Origin: Macrobrachium rosenbergii
Lineage: Eukaryota > Arthropoda > Malacostraca > Decapoda > Palaemonidae
Direction of reading: 5' to 3'
Assembly (NCBI RefSeq): GCF_040412425.1
Contig: NC_089767.1
Coordinates: 42,097,009 to 42,161,008, forward strand
Length of the DNA stretch: 64,000 nt
Made by a program: the position numbers and the translations under genes. Under the pieces are notes generated by a model. The model did no database searches and was not told the origin of the DNA. It was given only the letters and a program-made list of their open reading frames with translations. Below are positions 1-14,445 of the stretch, in pieces. Each line of letters begins with the position of its first letter. Position 1 is the first letter of the stretch.

Positions 1-38
<38 letters not shown>

Positions 39-76
39 TTTATTACAGTTTGTTCCATACGAATAGGGTTCATCTG

Positions 77-80
<4 letters not shown>
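1..80 (-). repeat. Dispersed repeat family C, copy 1, with (TAA)n
   Basis: Read on the minus strand the block is ttcagcagatgaaccctatt followed by cgtatggaacaaac, flanked on both sides by (TAA)n, which runs 1-40 and 80-127. The same block in the opposite orientation occurs at 2503, 6032 and 25877. Confidence 0.65.
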
Positions 81-127
<47 letters not shown>

Positions 128-128
<1 letters not shown>

Positions 129-1062
129 TTGATTATAAAGTAAACTTAATCTGATAACCACAGACCTAAAGTATACTACGCCGAGGAATGAATTAAGGCG
201 AAAGAGAGAATAACACGCACTACTTGACAAAACCCTGCCAACCTTGACATAAAGCCTCGTCATATTACGACACCCAAGTCCATGACATTACCCCGGCGGC
301 TGGCAATGACCCTATGCCCGCGCAACCGTTTAAACCCGTTCCGCGGACGAGCGATGTTTATAATACCAATGCCGGTCAACGCACCACCTAGATTGGGGGG
401 GTGGGAATGGAGGGGGAGGGGAGGGGGTAAGAGGAAAGGGGAATGGAGACCGTTACCCCACAAGATTCCCCAGGATATTGGGCCCCATACGTTTGGGCCG
501 TGATTCTCATACAAATGACTTATTAATATACGTAGTCTCACACACACATACAATACATATCGACTGTTTGATATTTTTTTTTTTATATAAAACTCGCTTC
601 TGCTGCTACGAAGTAAGAGGTATGAATGTCATTACGTACCTTCTTTATATTGGACACTGATTCACACTGATTTAATTTGCAAGTGATGAAATATTCGTTA
701 TTCAATAACATAACGTTCTCATATTCAATAACATTACGTTCTATCTTGCGAACACTTCACTTGCAAAAAAACACATAAAACAACAGCGGCACCAACAGTG
801 ACTAATACAATATGCATCATAAAACAACAATAACAAATAAAGTAATACTGATAATATTGCGACATAACAGGAACTTCCCCTATTCAACCAAATACTGAGC
901 GGAAATGAAATATTAATTACTATAAGTTATGTATTGGAAAATAATGAGTCATACAAAAAATTCCTAAAAATTAAAAACTCTAAGGTGTTCTATTATTTAT
1001 AAAAAACTAAGTAAAGTAACCAAGATCCATGATGATGATACTATAAATCAATGTATCCAGTA

Positions 1063-1142
<80 letters not shown>

Positions 1143-2428
1143 AAAATCTTCGATCATAACAGCCGAAGCTTAGAACTCTCCTCATTACATCTAATATAAA
1201 GTGAATAAAATCAATTTGGAATCATCTGCATTACGCAAAATGACATGGAAAAGATATTCCGTGACAGTCTTAATAAAACAGAGGCGTATATCACGAGTCT
1301 TCAGTCAAGGTCTGGACCTTGTCTTCAGTATTCGATTTCAACCTTCAGAAACTTAAAACTTTCGGGATTCATAAGGCCTAAGGTTTTCACTCTTTTTTTT
1401 TTTTTTATCTTTTTCCTAAACAGTTCTCCTCATTTACATGCCCCACTGATTAGTTTATTTTTTCTAACTTTCATTTATTCTAATTCCTCTCTGTCTTTTG
1501 TATGTTCTCTCCTGATAATCATTATCTTAACATGATTAAGTCAGAACTGGTTATTTTTTCCACTAATACATTTCACTATTCATAATGAAAACGTGAATTT
1601 TGAAAGCCACAGGGCAAGTCATTCATAATAAGAATGAAATACCGGAAATACAGGATTTCCTTAAAGAGGAGAAACGAAGTAGACAAAGAATTAAGTAAAA
1701 TACGGACGATTTAACAAATATTCTACTTATCCATTGCGTAGTTCACAATGCCTATGAAACGGACAGACACATAAATACTTCTACCACAGGCCACAATTCA
1801 AGAGTTGCCAATCATCCATTTAACTATTGTTACAATTGTAAAACTGACCGAACCTTTTCTGTTGCACACAACAGGGTTCAGATAACGGTCCATTGGTTTC
1901 TTGGTTTATTTACATGCTAAAACTATAAACCTTCCGGCAGTCTCGTGCATAAAACTCGGTTCTTGCGAAAAAAAAAAAAAAAACAGCAGTCGAACCCTTC
2001 AACTTAAAGCACGTTTCAAGGTCTCGTTCTTACGCCTGACAGATGCCAAGTTTTTTTCTGATTTTTTTTTTTAAATAAAAGACGACCCGAAAAGGGAATT
2101 GCGTTTGCTTCTCACACGAAAGGCTTTATTATTGCAAGGTCCACGTTTGCAAGACTCTTACACGCAAAACGTTCACTAAGTACCACCACGATTTCCCCAA
2201 AGTAAAATATTACTATAATAATACTAAAGACATTCTTAAAACATTACTACTTAAGGCACTCCAAGTTTCCACACAGAGATATCACCGGCATGCAATTACA
2301 TTTCAATTACTGTCTTTCGTAATCAATGACATTTCAAAGCTAGGAAACCATCAGAGATATCAGTAAAAGTTTTAATAATAGCAGCATTTGCATTTTCTTT
2401 TATTATTCAAAACATTCCATTGCATCTT
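128..2428. other. No gene recognised
   Basis: AT-rich sequence with a GC-richer island at about 280-500 containing G runs (380-430). Short frames at 1245-1535 and around 282-553 show no domain, signal or splice context. A poly(A) run lies at 1970-1983. Confidence 0.6.
1066..1139. repeat. (GA)n microsatellite
   Basis: Uninterrupted GA for about 74 bases. Confidence 0.97.
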
Positions 2429-2515
2429 GTCTATCAATATCAAATATCACTTTCACTTAGAAGATAAATCCTATGTCTATCAATATCAAATATTATTTTC
2501 ACTCAGAAGATGAAC
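2429..2515. repeat. 46-bp tandem duplication
   Basis: gtctatcaatatcaaatat, then cactttcacttagaagat or tattttcactcagaagat, occurs twice. The second copy merges into family C copy 2. Confidence 0.75.
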
Positions 2516-2636
2516 CTATTCATATGAGACAAGCCCACCAAAGGGGCCACTGACTTGAAATTCGAGCTTCCTGAGAATATGGCGTTCGACAGAAAGAAGT
2601 AACATAAGGTATTAGGTAATGGAGAAAGAAGAGATC
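2503..2636 (+). repeat. Dispersed repeat family C, copy 2
   Basis: Blocks tcagaagatgaacctattca, ggggccactgacttgaaatt, cgagcttcctgagaatatgg and gaaagaagtaacataaggta are shared in order with the copies at 6032 and 25877. Confidence 0.7.
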
Positions 2637-2879
2637 ATTTATTTAAAAATGAAAATAGTAATTTCAATTATTTCACTACCAAAACCTGTTGCCCCTGGGC
2701 GATCTTTGCCGCTCTTCTCATTAAAATTCGGGTTTAGAATCCTTTTAAATAAAACAAACGAATGATCTCGCATAAATGAACAAACTTATCAGCGAAGGAA
2801 TGATATTTCTTCACATAAAAACAACGAAATTAATTAAATTAAAGTTACAAACGTTGCGAACTAAAAAAAACAAAAAAAT

Positions 2880-3279
2880 TTATCGTTAAAACAAAAAATC
2901 GACGCTACAAAAAAATCTAAAATTTTTTTTTTTTGTAAAAAAATCGACCCTGCACTGCAAAAAAGAAATAATTAAAAAATTTTCTCATAAAAAAATCGAC
3001 CCTACAAAAAAGAAATCGCAAAAAATTTTTCGTAAAAAAATCGACCCTACAAAAAAGAAATCGCAAAAAATCGTTAAAAAAATCGACCCTACAAAAAAAT
3101 AAGATTCGTAAAAATTTGTTTCGTAAAAAAATCGACCCTACCAAATAAATTATAAAAAAAATTTTAAAAATCGATCCTACAAAAAATCGTTAAACAATTT
3201 TTTTTGTTAAAAAAATCGACCCTACAAAAAAGAAGTAAAAAAACCGACCCTACAAAACGAAAACGTGAAAAAATTTTTC

Positions 3280-3320
<41 letters not shown>
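2880..3320. repeat. A-rich minisatellite with tcgaccctac motif, then poly(A)
   Basis: About nine irregularly spaced copies of aaaaaatcgaccctacaaaa are separated by A-rich spacers with ttttcgtaaa or atcgttaaa, ending in a poly(A) run of about 37 bases at 3282-3318. Minus-strand frames across it are repeats of the type FCRVDFF and are not considered genes. Confidence 0.75.
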
Positions 3321-3659
3321 AGCTGCAGAGCAAGTCGATAAAGGTTGAGGAGACACACTCAAACCTTTCAATCAGGCCTGAGGAGGAATTCATTTCCTGC
3401 CCATGGAATGAAACGCGGAGAGGCCACACAAAGGAGTCATGCCGAGAAGTAATGGCAGCCGCATGGAGAATTGCGAAGTGAATGCGATGGGATTATTTAT
3501 TATACATTACGTTACTTCGCCTTTCTTTCTCAACCTTTCCGGATCGTGTTTACTGTGCACTACAGTGGAATAGTAATGCTGTTGTTGATGCAGATCCTCC
3601 GCTACATGCGTATTGTGTACATGCATACATATTTATACTTCCTGTGTACATCACTCAAT

Positions 3660-3690
3660 TTTATATATATATATAAATATAATATATGAT

Positions 3691-3740
<50 letters not shown>

Positions 3741-3776
3741 AAGAGAGAGAGAGAGAGAGTATATGTAACATTATAT

Positions 3777-3836
<60 letters not shown>

Positions 3837-3867
3837 ACACACATTTACCCATGTAAATACATATACA

Positions 3868-3965
<98 letters not shown>
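3660..3965. repeat. Compound microsatellite (TA)n-(GA)n-(CA)n-(TA)n-(CT)n-(TA)n
   Basis: Successive tracts TA 3692-3736, GA 3741-3758, CA 3778-3800, TA 3801-3836, CT 3871-3908 and TA 3908-3960. All open frames here are [12 protein letters not shown] repeats and are not coding. Confidence 0.95.
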
Positions 3966-4019
3966 CATATATAAGTATATACATACATAAGTATATACAT
4001 ACATACAAAAGTACATCTC

Positions 4020-4362
4020 ACTGTTTAGCTAGCGATATATTTTCGTTAAATATTACAATTTCTTATTTACTGGACATCACAAAACCCAATACCAACCACC
4101 CACAAAACACAGAAATCACCCCCTAAAAAAAAAGCCCAAAGAATCATAAGCTGAGAGAATACTGACCGCAGCTGCGTCCACGTTATTCATGGCTACCAGC
4201 CATCTCAGCTATGGCAAAGAATATTAAGCAATTCCCTGCGTCCATTTACCCCAACGCTGCGAAAGGGGTTTGAACCAAGACCTCGGTCTGCGCTGGAAGC
4301 TCCACCGGTGAGAGTCATTTCCAGATGCATTGCTCGCAGTCATACCACACTTATGCTCGACG

Positions 4363-4422
<60 letters not shown>

Positions 4423-4715
4423 GACGTGGAGACGCGTGGATTCCTTTCAGCACGTTCGGAGGAACGTGTAAGCTATGTAAAACGAAAATGACGTTAAAGA
4501 AGTTGCAGAATAAAGGGGGATACGTATGATTATGATAACGCGGATATAGAAGGTTCAAAAGTCGTTACAGGTTTTCCACGGACACCGTACCGCGAACACA
4601 ATACGACCTGTCATTCACTCACAACAAAGGGATGCTAATAACATTAATTTATCGCCCGCTTAACAGCACCTGCGCAGTTGCGGCGGTACAACGAATTAAA
4701 AAAATGTTCGGATAC

Positions 4716-4751
<36 letters not shown>

Positions 4752-5060
4752 TTCACGACTGGCCATGCCTCGTGGAGTCTCCTAGCAAAAGTGCTTATAA
4801 TTCTCGATCGGTCCGCAAAAAGTCTGCTGTCCAACTTGTGGGAACGAAACATCCCGCGGGACTGGACTATCCGTCCAAATCGGGAATGGAAGATAACAAC
4901 AGTAATTTGGTCGAGAAGACGAACTGGAAAGAGAAGTCGTTGCACTTCTTGGGAGCAAATGAAAGCGTCAAATCAGCTCTCTGATAACACACGACAAAAG
5001 CTTTACTGAGGAATAAATGACTTATCAATAGAAAGCTTGAAAGTGTGTGAATTGAACTTA
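4020..5060. other. No gene recognised; mixed unique sequence and CT tracts
   Basis: Contains moderately GC-rich unique sequence (4160-4330, 4600-5000). A B-box-like gggtttgaacc at 4267-4277 (minus) lacks a matching cloverleaf. The 125-codon plus frame at 4632-5009 includes a CT tract read as SLSLSL and is not supported. Confidence 0.5.
4363..4418. repeat. (CT)n microsatellite
   Basis: CT for about 56 bases. A second CT tract lies at 4720-4747. Confidence 0.95.
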
Positions 5061-5351
5061 ATTGAATTGAATATATAATTTACGACAAAGGGCAAGCACT
5101 GGGACCTACGAGGTCATTCATCGTTGTACGAGAAACAGAGTAGAAAGGTTTGAAAGGTGCAACAGGAGGAAAACCTCGCAGTTGCACTAAGAATCAATTG
5201 TTAGGAGAGGGTGGACAGCAAGATGGAAGAGAGAATATGAATGGAGTTACAGTAAAAGGAATGAAAGGGGTTGCAGCTACACGGGCCGAAGGCTCGCTGC
5301 TAAGAACCTACAGTGCACGGCACGGGGTGCACTAACCGCCCCCACCCCCCC
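5061..5351 (+). repeat. Dispersed repeat family B, copy 1
   Basis: The SINE-sized element begins attgaattgaatata, has aaagggcaagcactgggacc and gaggtcattca, then aacaggaggaaaacctcgca, gttaggagagggtgg and ggggttgcagct, and ends acggggtgcactaaccgcc. The same blocks in the same order occur at 15622, 20426 and 24625. It lies just upstream of DM4/12 gene 1. Confidence 0.8.
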
Positions 5352-5381
5352 CGTTTCGCCTTTCCTTCATGGCTGTAACTT

Positions 5382-5387
<6 letters not shown>

Positions 5388-5458
<71 letters not shown>
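5388..5458. repeat. (TA)n microsatellite upstream of DM4/12 gene 1
   Basis: TA for about 70 bases, ending about 90 bases before the acceptor of the first coding exon. Confidence 0.95.
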
Positions 5459-5460
<2 letters not shown>

Positions 5461-5553
5461 AGAGATGTGAATGTTTCTGAACAGAATGATTCTGACTACT
5501 GTGACTCATTTTGACTAAATATAATCATCTATTATCTTCCTTTTCAGATCAAG

Positions 5554-5953
5554 ATGAGGGCATTTATCTCGGCAATTGTGTCGGGACTGATACTCAGTTT
5601 CTGGAGCCAGTTTTCAGAGGCTTCGAGACACAAGAGGTACCTGTTCATCAACCCTGAGGCTCCTATTACCCTTGGTGAGCATATGACTAACAAGCGCAAA
5701 CTGAGAGTTAATTAGAGCTAAGAATGATGTGGTCTGGTTTTTTTACTGTCATTTATGCAAGCTCTCACATAATAAGATATGCAATGATACTTTTCTGGTG
5801 TACTGTAAAAACAACAGCTTTGCTAAGGACAATAGCAATTAAAATTATGCTGTTGCATATCCAGGAATTCTAAATGTTCCCAAGTTATTATTTATAAAGA
5901 AATTTAGTTATTATGCCATAAACAAAACTGAATCGGATTACGATTATTATTAC

Positions 5954-6034
<81 letters not shown>

Positions 6035-7933
6035 TAAGATAAACCCAACTCACATGGAACAAGACTACATGGGCCACTGACTTTAAATTTAAGCTGACCC
6101 AGAATATGGTGTTCATTTTAAAGAATTTACAGTAGATAATAAGAAATAAACAGAAAGAGAAGAAATTACAAGCACAAGGTGAACTGTTTTAGGGTAGTAA
6201 TGCATTGCACCTTCGCTTGAAATTCTGAGGCTCTGAATACACTCCCCATGAATAACGTTTCAAATGAACAGAATAGCAATATTTGGAAAAATGCGTTTGG
6301 AAATGACATGAATGTTTGACGTAAGCTTGTAACTTACCTGTAAACATACCGTAATAACAATTTACCGCAGGTTTCTTGCTCAACATGCCCGTATCCCTGG
6401 CACTCCCGACACTGGCCCCGGTGAATGGAAGGTCCTTCAATTCTCAGAGCGGCAGCTATTCGGACGAGGAGTATGATGACGAGGTTCCCCAGGCGCTCTA
6501 CTGGGACCCAGCTTATGAGCAACAGTTGGAGAAGCTTTCCGTCTATTTCTCGCACCTGGAGGTAAGAACAAGAAAGGTCATTAATTTTTAACCTTCTTGC
6601 ACTTTAATGAAGAAATATACTTTGATTAATCGACGTGTAGAACTTCCATGTTTATTTTTTAGTTGTTTTCCACATAAAGGTCAAGTCCATAAAGCAAGAT
6701 GTACTTTACAGATCATTAATCCGTATGCAATTTAAACTAATTATATTCAAGGCCCACTAAATCTTTCTTAACGTTACAGCTCCACTACGTAGGATGTCAA
6801 GAAAGGCTGTTGTGTGAATTGGCTTCAGAACCAGAAATCTATTCGCCTATTGGAGAGATTTTCATGAAGGAACTCAGGTATGTAACTGGCAATTCTTTTG
6901 CGTTTCTTGTGATACTGATTTTTAGTGTTAGAATGAGATAAATGTGAATATTGCACCTCGCCACCAACGCCAATGTTTATGTGAACAATGTGTCCCTTCC
7001 CAAACCACCTTTGGTATCATTCAACCAATCAACACACATCTGTATTAAGCCAATAAAAATATTGCACAGGTTGATATTTTTCGAAATGATTTAGTTTAAG
7101 ATTAGTTTCCACGTATGGCAAATGTAAAATGTAACTATAAATAATTTTTTAGTATAGTCTTATCATGTTATTGCCTCATAAGCTACCTATAAAAATTTCT
7201 TCAAACTTTTTAGTATAGTGTTTATCTCCCTAATTCATGTTATTTTCATTTCTTAAAGTCACAACACAAGTTTTCCCTGGCAGAGAATGCTCTACATGAA
7301 ATTATATTTTCTTCTTCAAACTGAAACTTACAATTAGAGGCAAATGTACCCCACATCATATTTTCAAGTGCTCTTCAAAGTGAAGATTTACAATTAACCC
7401 CAAAATCCTCCAACAAGCAAATGCACCCCAACATTATATTTTCAGGTGCTCTTCAAAGTGAAGATTTACAATTAACCCCAAAATCCTCTAACATGCAAAT
7501 GCACCCCCACATCATATTTTCAAGTGCTCTTCAAACTGAAGATTTACAATTAACCCCAAAATCTTCAAACAGGCAAGTGCACCCCCACATTATATTTTCC
7601 AGTGCTCTTCAAAGTGAAGATCTACAGTTAACCCCAAAATCTTCCAACAGGCAAATGCATCCCCACACTATATTTTCAGGTGCTCTTCAAACTGAACATT
7701 TACAATTAACCCCAAAATCCTCCGACAGGCAAATGCACGGACCAGTGAAGCCTTCTGACGACTCCCTGATGTGGCGCTACATGCTGGCAGCGAGAGAGGG
7801 ATTCGCAAATCCAATCGAGGACTGCGAGAGGGCCTACCCGAAGTGCCCTATGGCTGCCAGCAAGATCCTGAACATGCCTGTGCTCAAAGTGTGGCAGTAC
7901 ATAGCTTCAAAACTCAACTTACAATTGGTCTAA
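5554..7933 (+). CDS. DM4/12-family secreted protein, gene 1 (four coding exons)
   Basis: Proposed coding exons are 5554-5674, 6371-6561, 6780-6877 and 7729-7933, giving 204 aa; all introns are GT-AG, with phases 1, 0 and 2. An acceptor (ttttcag) ends at 5547, six bases before the ATG, so a 5' untranslated exon probably lies upstream. Residues 1 to about 23 look like a signal peptide (MRAFISAIVSGLILSFWSQF, then SEA before SRHKRYLFINP). Exon 1/2 carries the KRYLF-NP and LGFLLNMPVSLALPT segments, exon 2 an acidic insert and LYWDPAYEQQLEKL, exon 3 GCQERLLCELASE (C-x2-R-x2-CE), and exon 4 DSLMWRYMLAAREGF and CERAYPKC. This order and the paired cysteines match the arthropod DM4/12 family, whose biochemical role is largely unknown. 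The product is predicted to be secreted. A paralogue lies at 22234-25271. The 78-bp repeat before exon 4 may create longer isoforms. Family assignment is from memory of the motif, not from a search. Confidence 0.85.
5944..6165 (+). repeat. Dispersed repeat family C, copy 3, with (TTA)n head, in intron 1 of DM4/12 gene 1
   Basis: A (TTA)n tract at about 5944-6032 leads straight into ttcataagataaacccaact, tgggccactgactttaaatt and cccagaatatggtgttca. The (TTA)n attached to the 5' side is the same arrangement as in copy 1. Confidence 0.75.
7288..7728 (+). repeat. 78-bp tandem repeat spanning the intron-3 acceptor of DM4/12 gene 1
   Basis: Unit starts (gcaaatg or variant) lie at 7340, 7417, 7495, 7573 and 7651, and the next equivalent start is exon 4 itself at 7729. 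Spacings are 77, 78, 78, 78 and 78. A decayed extra copy is visible from about 7288. Each unit ends in the sequence that acts as splice acceptor for exon 4. The last two internal junctions, before 7573 and 7651, keep a cag|g acceptor, while those before 7417 and 7495 have lost AG (caacaag, aacatg). The frame is open from 7421 through the exon 4 stop and encodes a 26-residue repeat containing LQLTPKSSNRQMHPH. Confidence 0.9.
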
Positions 7934-8404
7934 GACTTGATCACACAAATTTCAGCAGGTTAAGGACATATTAGTTTAAGTGCTAAATAAGAGAAGCCTT
8001 TATAGGGATTTTCGTACAGTGCTGTTTCAGTGCAATGCAAGCATACACTAGGACAGCACGCAAGACATGGCAAATCACCATTCTAGAACTGGTTTGTGAA
8101 CAATGCTGGAACTTCCTCAAGAACCATAAAAGTGGGAAGTCTGTTAAAATGTTAAACGTATTAAGATAGCATCAACTTAGTTCTTATCATCGAAAGCACT
8201 CTGGTGCACTCTTCAAGAGATTTTTGAATCAGTCTAAGCAACTTACGCAGTTTCTAAGGACAAAATTGTCTGAGTCAAGAACCTGTCTCACATAAAAGTT
8301 ATTAATCATGTTATTAATCAAACTGGAAATCATTGCTAAACCTTAAAAACGTTATCAGAGATAGTTTCACTAGATAATCTATATTCTTTTATGATGTTGC
8401 ATTT

Positions 8405-8528
8405 AATGCAGCTTTTTTTTTTAAAGGAAATAAGACAAATAATCAATACTAAACCAGGAGCCAATAATTTAAAGCGACTTTTTTTTAAAGGAAATAGGAT
8501 ATAATCAAGACTAAACCAGGAGCCAATA
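8405..8528. repeat. Tandem duplication of about 63 bp
   Basis: Both copies contain a T run, aaaggaaataag or aaaggaaatagg, aatcaatactaaaccagga or aatcaagactaaaccagga, and gccaat. Confidence 0.85.
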
Positions 8529-9624
8529 TGTGCCAAAATATTTAAGCACCAACACTACATTCATCCGATGGAAAACCATTCCTTTTCACAATACGTGGAA
8601 AAAAATTTCCTCTCATATTGAGCTGCTTATTACTACACAAGTTAGATACCTTGCAGTTTGGGGGCATTATAATCTGTGATGATCTAATTTAAATGTAAAT
8701 TGAGAATATTTTCCTTTTTTGTGTTTACTTTTCTCTGACTTACCTCATTGCTACTATTTACCGTTTTCTAATGTGCGATTTTTGTATAATCTTGGTACTG
8801 TATTAGAAGCTTAAAGGAGTACATCCTAAGAACCCTTTTAAGAATAGAACAACCAGATCAGTTTCATATTAGCTCTAATTACAAACTAACTTAAGCCTAA
8901 TAGCCTTCTGGACATTCCAAAAAAAAGGCTTCGTTGCCTATCAGCAATGTCCAAAATTTCAATTATCTTCCACGAAAACAAACCAATCCTAATTTTAAGG
9001 GGAGATTTCAGGACAAGGCAATTTGAAACAAGTCTCTCAACAACAAGAATTCACCTAAATTCTAGTGCAAACTGAACGAATGTTCCCATGCAATACCAAA
9101 ACACCCATTCTACCTTCTAGCTTTCTTGAAAATACATTCTCCTTTCTATACATCTTCTTCGCCAGATGGACTTGATGATACTGAACGTGAATTACAAAAC
9201 CGAATTTCTGTATTTTCTGTTATTAGGTTACGGCAGGTAATTATAAAATTGATAAGTACCAGAGCCATCCTTTTCGATAACTCGTTGTACTGTAGCTGCT
9301 CAACAAATTTTGAATCTCAGGTTTGGTAATGTTAATACCAGTATTTCATCTCCAGTCAAAAACTAAGCAAAGTTGAATATAAAGAGTTACGTGAAATGTT
9401 CGAGAAGACATACAGTACTGACAAACTATCTGAAAACAGTGGCATTTGGTAGTTATAAGATGTAACACATTCAAACCCTGACAGAACCAAAATAGTATTA
9501 CTTTGTCAACCATCATTTCTGCAAATACTCATTGCATCATCAAGCTTCTATTGTGTAAACCATCATCATCCATCATTTATAATAAAGAATTAGAAATTTA
9601 TACACTTTTTTAAAAATTTTTTTA

Positions 9625-9805
9625 CCTCAGTAGCAAAAAAAGGACATTAAAATATGGTTTAAAGTGAAATAAATTGGAAGCAAAGAAATATTTTGACCTC
9701 AGTAGCAAAAAGTGGACATTACAATATGGCTTAAAGTGAAATAAATTGGAAGCAAAGAAATATTATAAAGTGAAATAAATTGGAAGTAGAGAAGTATTAT
9801 AAAAA
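9625..9805. repeat. Local tandem duplication
   Basis: ttacctcagtagcaaaaaaaggacatt and gacctcagtagcaaaaagtg-gacatt are followed by aatatgg, ttaaagtgaaataaattgga and agcaaagaaatatt. A third shorter unit repeats aagtgaaataaattggaag. Confidence 0.8.
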
Positions 9806-10130
9806 AATTTCTCCACTTAAACTTCTTCTGAGGACACAGAAGGATTAAGGACACCTCAAACTTCTTCTGTCAAACTTTTAACTTCTCTATTTTATGGACG
9901 TCAAAGAAATTCCTCTAAATTGGTTTAATCAAGCACAACTTACTAATTCTCAACAAAATTCTAATATCTCAGACAAACTGGCATTCAATTCCAAACTTAA
10001 AACTACCAGTGATATCTAACATTTTCACTACCATACAGGATTACTTAATATATAATTCCAGTGAAGGTTCACATTAATATTTTGATTGTCACATTTGCCG
10101 GTACATAAAACCCACTTTTTTTCTAAATGA

Positions 10131-10526
10131 AACAAGTAAAAAATGCGCCGTAGTTTCTTCGGCACAATCGAGTTTTCTGTACAGCCGCTGCAGCGTATAA
10201 TCAAGGCCAATGAGAAAATAGATCTATCTTTAGGTGGTCTCAGTATAATGTCTGTATGAGCCGCGGTCCATGAAACTTTAACCACGGCCCGGTGGTGTCC
10301 TGTCCTATGTCGTTGCCAGAAGCACGATTATGGCTAACTTTAACCTTAAATAAAATAAAAACTACTGAGGCTATACGGCTGCAATATGGTATGCTTGATG
10401 ATTGGAGGGTGGATGATCAATATGCAGCCCTCTAGCCTCAGTAGTTTTTAAGATCTGGGGGCGGACAGAAAAAGTGCGGACGGACAGACAAAGCCGGCAC
10501 AATAGTTTTCTTTTACAGAAAACTAA
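10131..10526 (+). repeat. Dispersed repeat family A, copy 1
   Basis: This roughly 395-base element recurs at 17368, 21201 and 63741. It starts aacaagtaaaaaatgcgccg, carries gagttttctgtacagcc, tctttaggtggtctc and atgagccgcgg, and ends tagttttcttttacagaaaact. An internal inverted repeat (actactgaggctatacggctgca versus tgcagccctctagcctcagtag) brackets a short loop at about 10350-10450. It has no open frame and looks like a MITE or SINE-like element. Confidence 0.85.
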
Positions 10527-13403
<2,877 letters not shown>

Positions 13404-13860
13404 CACAGTAGATACACTCTTGAAATCGTACGGTCACGTGACATTTGAATGCAATGTGCAACTAGAAAACTTTAAAAATGAAGGAATGATTCCTGACTAT
13501 TTTCGACTTATCTAGACTTCTTCCGGAGGGCTAATAATGACACTTAAAATCTACACTTACATATGCCAGGGTGCCACCGCGCACGAAAATACAGATTGGT
13601 TGATTGATTATATCTATCAAAACTGGCGTCACAACGTCTAGGTTGGTTAACGACCATTAAAAGGGGTTTGATGTGCATATCCTTAGGTGTTGTCTGGGAA
13701 GCTTCCTATTAAGGCTTTTTTAACTATTATTTTTAAATAGCACATTAACTCCGTTTTCAAGCAAACGACAACCATCTTTAAAGTTTTTACCATATGGTGG
13801 TTCTACGGCTGCTGTTGTTTTAGAAAAGATCTTTCCCAGTTCTCAATGCATCGTCTAATG

Positions 13861-14154
13861 CAGTGGTTCTTAACCTTTTTATTAACACGCCCCCTCTAAA
13901 AGTTGGTCCTTCCTTCCTCGCGCCCCCCCTCCTCTTGCATCTATGAGCAAAAGTCCTTCCCAGATTTAAAGGAAGATGAAAAAAAAGAAAGAGAAGGGGT
14001 GTTTTTATTCTTTTGAGAATGAATTAGTGAGATACCTGACACTGCTTCTTTGCGACTCTTGTTAAGAGAATAATGAATATAGTTAGAGAATTTTTAATTT
14101 TTCCATAGGGCTCGCGCCCCCCCTTGGATATTACCCCCAGGTTGAGAACCACTG
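13861..14154. mobile_element. hAT-type miniature element with 8-bp target duplication
   Basis: The left end is cagtggttcttaacctttt and the right end ggttgagaaccactg, forming terminal inverted repeats of about 15 bases with one mismatch. The sequence gtctaatg is present directly outside both ends (13853-13860 and 14155-14162), a perfect 8-bp target site duplication as made by hAT transposases. The interior is 294 bases long with short C-rich stretches near both ends and no open frame, so it is non-autonomous. Confidence 0.9.
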
Positions 14155-14298
14155 GTCTAATGCAATATTCAGATAATTTATTTTCTTGCCTATATTCTTA
14201 GTTACGTGTATAATCATCGGTTCCAACATTTCAAAAATACAAATTCCTTTGCTTATTTATCAACATCTACAACATTCCTTAGTTTCTTACATAAGAAT

Positions 14299-14445
14299 CA
14301 AAACATTCCCTACTTAAATTTAATTTCAAATAATCATCCCTTAGTCAAATAAAAATTCTAAATGCATAAATCAAAACATTCCCTACTTAAATGGAATTTC
14401 AAATAATCATCATTTACTTAAATGAAAATTCTAAATGCATTAGAA
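14299..14445. repeat. 73-bp tandem duplication
   Basis: caaaacattccctacttaaa begins at 14299 and again at 14372, followed in both by ttcaaataatcatc and aaaattctaaatgcat. It lies between the hAT-type element and a (GA)n tract. Confidence 0.85.

Larger units (their letters stand above)
7934..10130. other. Downstream flank of DM4/12 gene 1
   Basis: Probably includes the 3' untranslated region; the first plus-strand AATAAA noticed is near 9582, so the end is not fixed. Otherwise AT-rich with the local duplications listed. No other gene seen. Confidence 0.5.

Noticed and set aside
4250..4340. Possible tRNA or tRNA-derived SINE on the minus strand
   Set aside because: A B-box-like ggttcaaaccc is present, but I could not find an A box or acceptor-stem pairing at the right distance.
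7421..7933. A 170-codon gene starting at ATG 7421
   Set aside because: It is the repeat array read through into exon 4 of DM4/12 gene 1. The true start is the signal-peptide exon at 5554; the array is at most an alternative exon extension.
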